8,227 nucleotides of DNA from positions 1 to 8,227 of the forward strand of contig JBEBSD010000134.1 of the NCBI GenBank assembly GCA_040394475.1, written 5' to 3'. The translations under genes were made by a program, and so were the position numbers. The DNA is from JBEBSD01 sp040394475. Its GTDB lineage: Bacteria; Bacteroidota; Bacteroidia; Cytophagales; Spirosomataceae. The notes below the pieces were generated by a model, which was not told the DNA's origin, made no database searches, and saw only the letters and a list, made by a program, of their open reading frames with translations. Below, piece after piece: positions 1 through 6,833 of this stretch; position 1 is the first letter of the stretch; each line of letters starts with the position of its first letter.

Positions 1-91
1 TGTTGGATAGGGATTAGGTATGAGGTGTTAGGTTTGTGGTGGTGGGTGATTTCTGATAATTATGTAGTATTTTCGAAAAAAAAGCTATTCC
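1..91 (+). other. 5' flank of the glycosidase-like gene, G/T-rich
   Basis: This short leader precedes the first gene. Its first 50 bases are rich in G and T, with the hexamer TTAGGT occurring twice (14-19 and 28-33) and four G runs between 31 and 46 that could form a weak two-layer G-quadruplex. A TATTTTCG at 68-75 is one base off the Bacteroidota -7 consensus TAnnTTTG, but no -33 TTTG sits at the right distance, so I do not call a promoter. An in-frame TAG at 65-67 means the gene cannot start upstream of 92. The bases before the ATG are A-rich and lack a GGAGG-like site, as is common in Bacteroidota. Confidence 0.35.
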
Positions 92-2716
92 ATGATGCGC
101 TTCTGTTTGATGTTGTTTTTTTGTGGCTGTTTGTCGGCGGCCTGGGGCAGGGATTATGGTGAAATTGTGGTGATAGCGGGAGAAAATGCGAACCCCGTAG
201 AAAAAAACGTGGCGGCATTGCTGGTTTCCCGTATTTCGGAATCGACTGCCGTGCCGGTACGGCAGCGGGTGGGGGCGGACCTCGCAAATCTGTATGCAAA
301 GGACTCCCTCGCACTGCTGATCTATGTAGGGATACCGGCTAACCACCGGGAATTACATGCGCTGCTGAGGGCTAACCGTATCCCCCCGCTTTCGGAACAG
401 CACCCGGGGCCGGAAGGGTTTCTGTTAAAGACGGTTCAATCGGAGGGAATCGCTGCGGGTATCGTACTGGTTGCGGGGGTAGACGACCGGGGAACATTGT
501 ATGGAACGGGGGAGTTGCTGCGGCAAATTGATTTTGACAAAAACAGCATACGGCTGGCTGCCGTGTCGATCCGGACAGCGCCGGCCTTTGAAGTGAGAGG
601 CACCCAATATGGCCAAAGCCATGTCGCGAAGCAGCTGGCCAACGTGAGGGCGTGGACGACGGAGGAAACACACCGTGCTATTCTGGACGATGCACTGGCA
701 GGCGCCAATACCTTTCTGACCGAAGGAGCAGGACTGGATGTCCCCTTCATGAAATCCTTCGACTTGATGACCGCAAGTGTCTATTCTCCCAACGTTGCCC
801 CGGAGAAAGGACTGCCCCGTGACTGGCTGGCGAAGGAATCCATAGGGCGGGAAGGGTATTTATGCCCGTCCGTACCGGAAGCACACGATTATTTACTGAA
901 GAAATGCGATGCCTATTTCCGCACCAGCCCGTCCTTCGACTTTGTACAGTTGAAAGGAGGCGACGGCGGAGGCTGTGAATGTGACCGCTGCAAACCCTAC
1001 GGTGGAACCTTTATCCGCCTGGCAGAAAAAATGGCGGCTATTATTCACCGGTATCATCCGGAAACACGGATTTATTTTACCAATCAGAAATTTGACAATG
1101 AAGGTGACAGCGCCATCTTCGCTTATTTACAGGAACAGCCGAGAGACTGGCTTTGGGCCTGGGGCTACGGCCCGGGATCCGACGCAACCACCTGGCAGCC
1201 GGGGCACCGGCAGAACCACCGGATGGATTTATTCCGGTATCCGGGCTATGGTCCTTACGGATTGTACCCGCAGGAAATTCTGCACCAGTTGCCGCCTCGT
1301 CACAAAATACTCTATTTCAATGAAGTGACCCATTGGAAGTATGCACAACACGGATATATCCAAATGTATCCGCGTGCCGATAAAGACGGGAACCTGCCGC
1401 CGCGCTGGAGCCATGAAATCTACGAAAGACGTCCCGACCAGACGCTCACCATGGTCTATAACCGGTTGTCTTTTTATGCCTGGCCGGTCTATTATCACCG
1501 GGTATTTAACGACCTGATGCGCTATGGCGTGGGAGATATTACCCATTCGAGCGGCAATCACGATCATTTTAACCAGTGGATGTGGCAGCGATTGTTATGG
1601 TCGCCGCGAATGACGGCGGAGGAAGCCGTGCAGGAATATGCAGCTGCCTGGTTCGGGAAGGCCGCGGCCCCTGCCATGGCCAGGGCAATTCTGTTGCTCG
1701 AGCAGAATATGGAAGAGAATGTTCCTTTGAACAGGAAAGACGGGATTGAGGAATACTACCGGTTAGTGAAGGCAGCGGGGGAACAAATGCCGGAAATGAT
1801 CCGCGCGAACAGCTGGCTCTGGCGGATGTACCTGCAAAAAGGAGCCCTGGACGCCTATGTCAAACAGGACCTGATCCGGCAGATGGCCTGTCAGCAGCGG
1901 GTAGAGGAGCATGTGAGAAAACACGGCCCGGAGATGACCGGCATTCCGGGACTGATAACTGCTATTGATTCGGTACTGGCTTCCCGGACGCCGGAGATGA
2001 CGGCCTTACTACGGGAAGCGGAAAAGCTGGGGGAAGAAAGTAACCGCCTGTTCGGCACCCGCAGCGAGGGACTCTATAACCTGCAGCATGACTACGTAGG
2101 ATTGGGTTGGCTGAAAAGGCAATTGTCCAGGGTGCTGGCGGCAGGCAGCGCACAGGAACGGGAAGAATTGCTGTACCTGATCACCGATTACGACAATCCC
2201 GGTGAGGGCGGCTTTTACGATAACCTGGGGACGGGCAATAAGTGCCCGAATGTAGTTTTTGGATACCCTTACGATCACGGACAGCCTTATGTAAGTGAAA
2301 TGCTTTCGGAGGCCAACCGGCCCAGCCAGCGATCCATGCATTTTACACAGGATGAGGACCAGGGGGTTACGCTGCATTACGTTGGTTTGCAGCCCGATAC
2401 TCCCTACAGATTACGGTTAACGCTGGTCAGGCCTTGGTACCAGGAACGTTACCGGTCCCGGATGAACCAAACCTCCCAATCGGTGTATGCCAACGGCCGG
2501 CTCCTCGCCCGCGATGTGGAAGTGCCGGAACAAATGAGCGATTTTTACCAGGTGGAGATACCGGCTTCACTGATTGGGGCCAACGGGGAACTGACGATCC
2601 GCCTGGAGCGAAATGCCGGTGTGGCCAATGGCTCCAGGACCAGCATCGAACAGTGGCGGAATTCGGGCGGCTGGGGGACCATCCTTTCAGAGGCATGGCT
2701 GCTGAAAGGACGGTAG
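92..2716 (+). CDS. Exported glycoside hydrolase-like protein (alpha-glucuronidase/GH67 N-terminal-type architecture)
   Basis: This 874-residue protein probably acts on carbohydrate outside the cytoplasm; the substrate cannot be named. Residues 1-19 form a Sec signal peptide (hydrophobic core 4-17, likely cleavage after AWG at 17-19). F-C-G-C at 10-13 is a poor lipobox, so a lipoprotein is less likely. Residues about 22-165 look like the alpha/beta domain found before the barrel in GH67 and GH20 enzymes; the stretch VAGVDDRGTLYGTGELL (127-143) is typical. From about 166 to 500 comes a probable catalytic barrel: FEVRGTQYGQ at 166-175, AILDDALAGANTFL at 196-209, GGDGGG-C-E-C-D-R-C at 289-300 and YFNEVTHW at 408-415, with D291 and E411 as candidate acids. 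Residues 510-690 are mostly helical, and 700-870 look like a beta-sandwich binding domain. The start is the first ATG after an in-frame TAG at 65-67; a second ATG follows directly. No SusC/SusD pair is nearby. The fold class is fairly sure, the activity is not. Confidence 0.75.
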   Translation: MMRFCLMLFFCGCLSAAWGRDYGEIVVIAGENANPVEKNVAALLVSRISESTAVPVRQRVGADLANLYAKDSLALLIYVGIPANHRELHALLRANRIPPLSEQHPGPEGFLLKTVQSEGIAAGIVLVAGVDDRGTLYGTGELLRQIDFDKNSIRLAAVSIRTAPAFEVRGTQYGQSHVAKQLANVRAWTTEETHRAILDDALAGANTFLTEGAGLDVPFMKSFDLMTASVYSPNVAPEKGLPRDWLAKESIGREGYLCPSVPEAHDYLLKKCDAYFRTSPSFDFVQLKGGDGGGCECDRCKPYGGTFIRLAEKMAAIIHRYHPETRIYFTNQKFDNEGDSAIFAYLQEQPRDWLWAWGYGPGSDATTWQPGHRQNHRMDLFRYPGYGPYGLYPQEILHQLPPRHKILYFNEVTHWKYAQHGYIQMYPRADKDGNLPPRWSHEIYERRPDQTLTMVYNRLSFYAWPVYYHRVFNDLMRYGVGDITHSSGNHDHFNQWMWQRLLWSPRMTAEEAVQEYAAAWFGKAAAPAMARAILLLEQNMEENVPLNRKDGIEEYYRLVKAAGEQMPEMIRANSWLWRMYLQKGALDAYVKQDLIRQMACQQRVEEHVRKHGPEMTGIPGLITAIDSVLASRTPEMTALLREAEKLGEESNRLFGTRSEGLYNLQHDYVGLGWLKRQLSRVLAAGSAQEREELLYLITDYDNPGEGGFYDNLGTGNKCPNVVFGYPYDHGQPYVSEMLSEANRPSQRSMHFTQDEDQGVTLHYVGLQPDTPYRLRLTLVRPWYQERYRSRMNQTSQSVYANGRLLARDVEVPEQMSDFYQVEIPASLIGANGELTIRLERNAGVANGSRTSIEQWRNSGGWGTILSEAWLLKGR

Positions 2717-2726
2717 CGTACCTGGT

Positions 2727-3995
2727 TTATACAACGGTAGGTTCGTTTAAAAGGGGGCTGGGTGTTTCCCTGACCCTGTTCCTGATGAGCTTATCCACTC
2801 TGTATACCAGTAATATGGAGAGCAATGATATCGCCGCAACCGCGTAACCCACTATTTCATAATTTTCCAACGGACTGGATTTATGCTGCTGGTGGACGAT
2901 AAGCCCGGCAATCGTCGCCGCAATTCCGCCGGCTATTTGCTGGAGTGATGCATTGATGCTCATAAAGGCTCCGCGGTCATGCATCTCCGGCACAGCAGAG
3001 ATAAGCGCTGATGAAGGCACCATTCTGCTCATAATTCCCATCATCATAAAGATATTGATGACCAATACGGCCATAAAAGGTGTTACTGAAAGATTGGTGT
3101 AGATAAGACAGATGACCATCAGCCATATGGTGGCGCCTGTAAACAGCTTATATTTGCTCATTCTGTCACTCATTTTACCGATTATCGGCATAATCAGCAG
3201 CGAACTGAGCCCGGAGGCCATAAACAGGAAAGGTAATTGCTCATTGCTTATCCCCAGATTGTTAACGGCAAATACAGTTCCGTAGGGCATCATCATAAAA
3301 CCGCCTACAGACAATACGGCGGTAGCCAGAAAGCCGATGCGATACGGTTTCTTTTGTAGGGTATGCATCAAATGCGTAATGGCATTTTTCTGCATTTTCA
3401 TTCCCAGGTGGGCGTCGACCGGTTTGAGCCGCATCGCAATAAGGACAGCGATCAGCATCGCCAGCCCCGCTATAAACAGGAACGGAGCCTCCCATCCCAT
3501 TTTGGTAGCAATATAAAGTCCTATCGGAATACCCAGAACCTGGCTGGCGCCGAAGCCCATTTGAACGAAACCCATTACCCGGCCTCTTTTCTCCAAAGCA
3601 AATAAGTCGGTGATAATTGCCATTGAGATAGAACCGATCACGCCTCCGAACAAGCCGGTGATGATTCTCGCTGCCACCAGCGTATAAAAAGTATTGGCAA
3701 TTCCGCAAAGGATGGTACCCACGATGAAGCCGGTATAGAAAAACAGCAGCAGCTTTTTCCGATCATACTTGTCGGCAAAGCCGGCGGTCAAAAGCCCTGA
3801 AATACCGGCGCTAAAGGCATAGGCAGACACCACTATGCCGAAAGAGGAGGCGTGCATATTCATAGATTTGATGAGCAGATCGCCCAAAGGCGCCATCACC
3901 ATAAAATCCAGGATTACCGTAAACTGAGTAATGGCCAGGATGAAAATTACCAATTTTTCATACCCGGTAAAAGGTGTATTTTTTCTTGTTTCCAT
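2727..3995 (-). CDS. Major facilitator superfamily transporter, 12-TM, drug:H+ antiporter-like (DHA1)
   Basis: This is a 422-residue inner-membrane secondary transporter, probably a proton-coupled exporter of small molecules; the substrate is unknown. Hydrophobic segments fit the usual twelve helices, in two halves split by a basic loop at about 190-218. Helix 1 carries TQFTVILDFMVMAPLG (23-38). MFS motif A after helix 2 reads GFADKYDRKK (72-81), and a weaker second copy, GKMSDRMSKYK, sits at 273-283. Helix 5 contains GFGASQVLGIPIG (147-159), which resembles antiporter motif C and favours export. Length is normal and no break is seen. The ATG at 3993-3995 places helix 1 close to the N-terminus, as expected. 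The gene converges on the glycosidase-like gene with a 10-bp gap, and lies 138 bp downstream of the mla operon in the same direction. No regulator gene is adjacent. A sugar or siderophore exporter is also possible. Confidence 0.88.
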   Translation of the reverse strand: METRKNTPFTGYEKLVIFILAITQFTVILDFMVMAPLGDLLIKSMNMHASSFGIVVSAYAFSAGISGLLTAGFADKYDRKKLLLFFYTGFIVGTILCGIANTFYTLVAARIITGLFGGVIGSISMAIITDLFALEKRGRVMGFVQMGFGASQVLGIPIGLYIATKMGWEAPFLFIAGLAMLIAVLIAMRLKPVDAHLGMKMQKNAITHLMHTLQKKPYRIGFLATAVLSVGGFMMMPYGTVFAVNNLGISNEQLPFLFMASGLSSLLIMPIIGKMSDRMSKYKLFTGATIWLMVICLIYTNLSVTPFMAVLVINIFMMMGIMSRMVPSSALISAVPEMHDRGAFMSINASLQQIAGGIAATIAGLIVHQQHKSSPLENYEIVGYAVAAISLLSILLVYRVDKLIRNRVRETPSPLLNEPTVV

Positions 3996-4026
3996 AAATG
4001 GATGCTAAGGTCATTTTTAGGTGAGG

Positions 4027-4066
4027 TTCGGGATGCCTCCCGGAGACGGACGACTAACCCGTGGTT
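4027..4066. repeat. Intergenic hairpin element between mlaD and the MFS gene
   Basis: A compact inverted repeat has arms CGGGA (4029-4033) and TCCCG (4038-4042) around a TGCC loop. It extends by a T-G wobble and a T-A pair to 4027-4044. It is followed by a small AACC-CGT-GGTT inverted repeat at 4056-4066. No T-run follows on either strand, so an intrinsic terminator is unlikely. The layout looks like a dispersed palindromic repeat and resembles, from memory only, intergenic repeats common in Bacteroidota genomes. It could cap the 3' end of the mla transcript or lie in the 5' leader of the MFS gene. Confidence 0.45.
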
Positions 4067-4086
4067 TTGAAAGCAGGTTCTCCATT

Positions 4087-4114
4087 TAATCCGGGTACAT
4101 CTGCGTAATCCGCG
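4087..4114. repeat. Degenerate tandem repeat, three 9-10 bp units
   Basis: Three adjacent units read TAATCCGGG (4087-4095), TACATCTGCG (4096-4105) and TAATCCGCG (4106-4114). The shared pattern is TA(A/C)ATCYGSG-like, with one unit one base longer. The block sits 20 bp beyond the mlaD stop codon and outside any gene. Units of the form GGATTACGCAGATTAC are, as far as I recall, widespread intergenic repeats in Bacteroidota and some other phyla, so this is probably a member of such a dispersed family rather than a local regulator. A related decamer in the opposite orientation, TTACGCAGAT, occurs at 6797-6806. Confidence 0.5.
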
Positions 4115-4133
4115 GTGAAACATACAGTACTCC

Positions 4134-5102
4134 TCAGTTGTCTTCCTTTTCCTGTTTCCGGAAGTAGCCTTTGAACAGGAAGTTGTGCCGCATGGCTTCC
4201 ATATTTTCATTCAGTTTTTCCGAAGTTTCCTCGAGGTTGTTGACAATCCTGGAAACCTGGTCGGCAGTGGCTTTGTCCGTCAGTAATTTTCCTGCGGCCC
4301 CCTGCCCATTTTTCAACTGCCGGGTAACTTCGTCGAGGTTGTCGGTGATTCTCCGGGTGCTGGTCGTCAGGTCGGTCAGCTGCGCGCTGGCAAGCTGGAG
4401 GTTGGCATACACCAGGGTATCTGTCAGCAGGTTGTTCACCAGGCCGGTCGTGCTGTTCAGCCGGCCCGTAAAGGCGTTCAGATCGGTGGCTGCACGGGCA
4501 GTCCGGGCGGCGGTTTCCTCCAGGTTTTTCAGCAGCCTGTCGAAATGGGCAACCGCCCCGTTATCCGTCAGCAAATGTCCGGCGAGCCCCTTGCCGCCGG
4601 CAAGATTTCCGGTGATGGTTTTCAGGTTTTCCGTAATCACCTGCAGGTTTTGATTGTTTTCCTGGAGCGTGGCCATCATGGCATCGGTACCCGTTTTTTC
4701 ATTTGTCCGGATCTGGTCCCCGTTTTCAACAGGATCGGCATCGCTGGTTCCGCCTTCGAGCACTACAATTTTATTTCCGATAAGCCCGTCTGACCCCAGT
4801 GAGGCGGTCGCATTTTTTCGGATGTATTGCCTGGCATTATCATCAATACCCAGCTTGACTTCTACTTTTAGATCGTTCCGGAACGACACTCTCTTTACAT
4901 TCCCGATCTTTACTCCCGAAAACCAGATGTTGTTTCCTTTTTTCAGGCCGCCCACGTCTTCCCAAACCGTAATGAGGTCAACTTCACCGCCCATGTTCCG
5001 GTCTTTATTGGCCAGCAGATACACAAAAATCAAACCGATAACCAACCCTATAAAAACAAATACACCAACGGATACCGAACGCTTTACATCGTTGTTGTTC
5101 AT
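4134..5102 (-). CDS. mlaD: MlaD-like MCE domain protein, lipid transport substrate-binding subunit
   Basis: This 322-residue protein is anchored in the inner membrane by one helix (about 11-30), with the rest in the periplasm. An MCE domain follows at about 38-118, containing VWEDVGGLKKGNNIWFSGVK (46-65) and SDGLIGNKIVVLEGG (104-118), both typical of the family. MCE domains assemble as hexamer rings with a central hydrophobic channel, here on top of the MlaE-MlaF ABC complex. The C-terminal half (158-301) is helical and made of three 48-residue repeats, each with an LLTD core (177-180, 225-228, 273-276). The protein ends with NFLFKGYFRK (307-316), a tail common in Bacteroidota MCE proteins as I recall. 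Its ATG overlaps the mlaF stop in an ATGA, and no Shine-Dalgarno is visible, so translation is probably coupled. E. coli MlaD is about 180 residues, so this one has a much longer tail. Confidence 0.92.
   Translation of the reverse strand: MNNNDVKRSVSVGVFVFIGLVIGLIFVYLLANKDRNMGGEVDLITVWEDVGGLKKGNNIWFSGVKIGNVKRVSFRNDLKVEVKLGIDDNARQYIRKNATASLGSDGLIGNKIVVLEGGTSDADPVENGDQIRTNEKTGTDAMMATLQENNQNLQVITENLKTITGNLAGGKGLAGHLLTDNGAVAHFDRLLKNLEETAARTARAATDLNAFTGRLNSTTGLVNNLLTDTLVYANLQLASAQLTDLTTSTRRITDNLDEVTRQLKNGQGAAGKLLTDKATADQVSRIVNNLEETSEKLNENMEAMRHNFLFKGYFRKQEKEDN
4200..4631 (-). repeat. Three 48-residue tandem repeats in the MlaD C-terminal region
   Basis: Protein repeats span residues 158-205, 206-253 and 254-301, each 144 bp, with no gaps needed. 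Positions that match in all three are a leucine (160, 208, 256), a second leucine (167, 215, 263), a glycine (172, 220, 268), the tetrapeptide LLTD (177, 225, 273) and a leucine (194, 242, 290). Repeats 1 and 3 are closest and share NLEET (193-197 and 289-293). DNA identity is low, so the duplication is old. The regular leucines suggest amphipathic helices able to pack as a bundle or coiled coil around the MCE channel. Confidence 0.8.
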
Positions 5103-5878
5103 AGCTTGCTTTGTAAAAAATTGTAATTGTAAAATGATTTGATCCGATCGTCATCCGTATCGAAAATCTCTTCAAATGTCCCCTGTTTTTCAAATTTGCC
5201 GTCCAGCAGCATAATCACCCGGTCGCCTACTTCTTTGGCACAGACCAGGTCGTGGGTGATCACGATGGAAGTCGTATTAAAACGTTCCCTGACCCGGTTG
5301 ATCAGACTATTGATTTCCATACTGGTAATAGGGTCGAGTCCTGAAGTCGGTTCGTCGTATAACATGATCTCCGGCCGCAGGATCAATGTGCGGGCAATTC
5401 CCACCCGTTTTTTTTGCCCGCCCGACAACGAAGCGGGCATCTGATCGATCAGCGGGAGCAACCCTACCGATTCCAGCACCCGCTCTACCTGCGCATTGAC
5501 TTCCCTGGGTTTCAGGTGCCGGTGGTTGCGTACCAGCGGGAAGGCAAGGTTTTCCCGCACCGTCATACTGTCGTAAAGGGCGCTGTTCTGAAAGGAAAAC
5601 CCGATTTTGAGCCGCAGCTGCTGTAATTGTTTAGGCTTCAGTTGATCGATCTGTTGACCAAGGACATTGATGATCCCTGAATCCGGTCTCAGAAGACCGA
5701 TAATGAGCTTGATCAACACCGATTTACCCGCGCCTGATTTCCCCAGGACGATCAGGTTTTCCCCCTGAAAAACCTCCAGGTTGGCATTTTCCAGGACCTT
5801 CAGGGAGCCAAAGGATTTGTTCAGATGCTGAATACGTATCAGGACTTTCCTGTTGCTGTCTTCCGGCTGATCGCTCAT
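5099..5878 (-). CDS. mlaF: MlaF-like ABC transporter ATP-binding protein
   Basis: This 259-residue cytoplasmic ATPase powers the MlaE permease in MCE-type lipid transport. All nucleotide-binding motifs are intact: Walker A GKSGAGKS (46-53), Q-loop glutamine 97 in FSFQNSALYDSM, signature LSGGQKKR (151-158), Walker B IMLYDEP (171-177) with catalytic E176, D-loop SGLDP (179-183) and switch histidine H209 in VITHD. The QNSALYDSMTVREN segment and the LSGGQKKRVGIARTL signature are characteristic of the MlaF/Mkl subfamily. Length is standard. The ATG lies 12 bp after the mlaE stop, and its own stop overlaps the mlaD start by 4 bp, so the three genes form one operon. The C-terminus (about 229-259) fits the extension that mediates dimer contact in MlaF relatives. 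No STAS-domain MlaB partner is encoded nearby. Confidence 0.95.
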   Translation of the reverse strand: MSDQPEDSNRKVLIRIQHLNKSFGSLKVLENANLEVFQGENLIVLGKSGAGKSVLIKLIIGLLRPDSGIINVLGQQIDQLKPKQLQQLRLKIGFSFQNSALYDSMTVRENLAFPLVRNHRHLKPREVNAQVERVLESVGLLPLIDQMPASLSGGQKKRVGIARTLILRPEIMLYDEPTSGLDPITSMEINSLINRVRERFNTTSIVITHDLVCAKEVGDRVIMLLDGKFEKQGTFEEIFDTDDDRIKSFYNYNFLQSKL

Positions 5879-5890
5879 TCTTGAATACGG

Positions 5891-6649
5891 TTAACGAAAC
5901 ATTTTGAATACATGTACAATGAGCAGTTCTTCCAGAAAAATGAGGAACATGGAAATCACGACAGAGCGGTTGGCAGCAATTCCGACGCTTTCGGTGCCTT
6001 TGCTGGCATGATATCCCTGGTAACACGAAATAATCCCTATGGTGAAGCCAAATACCAGTGCCCTGAAAATCAGCGCCGCCAGGTCAGTCATATTAATGGC
6101 GTTAAAAGACTTGTCCATGAAGCTGGCAAAACTGATGAGCTCGTTCTGGTGAATATTCAGATAGCCCCCCAGGAGCCCCATCAGCGCGGTATACAGCGAC
6201 AGAACGGGCATCATCAGCGTGGTCGCAAATACCCGTGTAACGACCAGGAAATTAAACGGGTTGCTGGCGGAAACTTCCATGGCCTCGATTTGCTCGGTTA
6301 CACGCATAGACCCCAGTTCCGCCCCGATCTGAGAGCCGACCTTTCCGGAAATAATTAGGGCCGTGACCAGGGAAGAAAGCGCCCGGACCACCGCGATGGA
6401 AACCAGTGAAGGCAGCCAGGAGGTAGCGCCGAAATTAGCCAGGGATGGCCGGGACTGATTGGTGAATACAAACCCGGTTATAAAGCCGGTCAGACCAATC
6501 AATGCAAGTGACCCGACCCCGATCTGGTGACATTGTTTGACAAATTCCCTTGACTCGAACCTGGCCGTAAAAACTTCTTTGAAAAATTGAATGGTAAACC
6601 AGTAGATATTGGCCAGTATACTAAAAAAAGAAGCCAGTGCAGCTTTCAC
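5891..6649 (-). CDS. mlaE: MlaE-like ABC transporter permease
   Basis: This 252-residue integral membrane protein is the permease of the MCE/Mla lipid transporter and pairs with MlaF. It starts with an amphipathic stretch (1-38) followed by about five hydrophobic segments, matching the MlaE fold. The family signature runs through SGKVGSQIGAELGSMRVTEQ (101-120) and IEAMEVSA (121-128). A second conserved block, GYHASKGTESVGIAANRSVV, spans 212-231. The start codon is GTG at 6647-6649: an in-frame TAA lies two codons upstream (6653-6655), so no earlier start exists, and later ones would cut the N-terminal helix. A weak purine-rich GGATAAAGG abuts the GTG directly, which is too close for a normal ribosome site. 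It is the first gene of the operon, and a candidate promoter lies about 110 bp upstream. Whether it moves phospholipid inward or outward cannot be read from the sequence. Confidence 0.94.
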   Translation of the reverse strand: MKAALASFFSILANIYWFTIQFFKEVFTARFESREFVKQCHQIGVGSLALIGLTGFITGFVFTNQSRPSLANFGATSWLPSLVSIAVVRALSSLVTALIISGKVGSQIGAELGSMRVTEQIEAMEVSASNPFNFLVVTRVFATTLMMPVLSLYTALMGLLGGYLNIHQNELISFASFMDKSFNAINMTDLAALIFRALVFGFTIGIISCYQGYHASKGTESVGIAANRSVVISMFLIFLEELLIVHVFKMFR

Positions 6650-6757
6650 CCTTTATCCGTTAATTGATAGATGCTATCCTTATGAATGTGTTTAATCAAA
6701 CAGCGAGTCCTTTTTTGGTAAAATGAACATCTGTATGGCTTATAACAACCGGAAGTG

Positions 6758-6765
6758 CAAAAATA
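6758..6765 (-). promoter_or_regulatory. Candidate -7 promoter element of the mla operon
   Basis: On the minus strand the octamer TATTTTTG matches the Bacteroidota -7 consensus TAnnTTTG at every fixed position. It would place the transcript start near 6750 and leave a leader of roughly 100 nt before the mlaE GTG. No good TTTG is found 19-21 bp upstream, so half of the expected promoter is missing. An eight-base motif with six fixed positions can occur by chance in AT-rich DNA. The rest of the 218-bp gap shows no convincing terminator for the upstream monooxygenase. Confidence 0.3.
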
Positions 6766-6833
6766 GTTTACAATTGAAAGGTTATCTGAAGAATCTTTAC
6801 GCAGATCCGCTTTCAGGACCGGCACGCCGTGTA

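Noticed and set aside
1..162. An open plus-strand frame from the window edge to TGA at 160-162, possibly the end of an upstream gene.
   Set aside because: It would overlap the glycosidase-like gene by 71 bp in another frame, including the signal peptide region. Its tryptophan-rich translation of a G/T-rich stretch does not look like protein.
14..346. A 110-codon minus-strand frame opposite the start of the first gene.
   Set aside because: It is antisense to the signal peptide and N-terminal domain of a well-supported gene and has no recognisable features.
92..2716. Naming the first gene as a true GH67 alpha-glucuronidase.
   Set aside because: Only the domain order and some N-terminal features fit; I cannot match the GH67 catalytic signature residues, so a specific enzyme name would be unsupported.
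2717..2745. A possible bidirectional terminator between the convergent genes.
   Set aside because: The stem has a mismatch and a 15-nt loop, and no proper T-run follows on either strand, so it falls short of an intrinsic terminator.
4171..4653. A 160-codon plus-strand frame opposite mlaD.
   Set aside because: It is the antisense shadow of the MlaD repeats; its serine/valine/arginine bias comes from the reverse complement of leucine- and threonine-rich codons.
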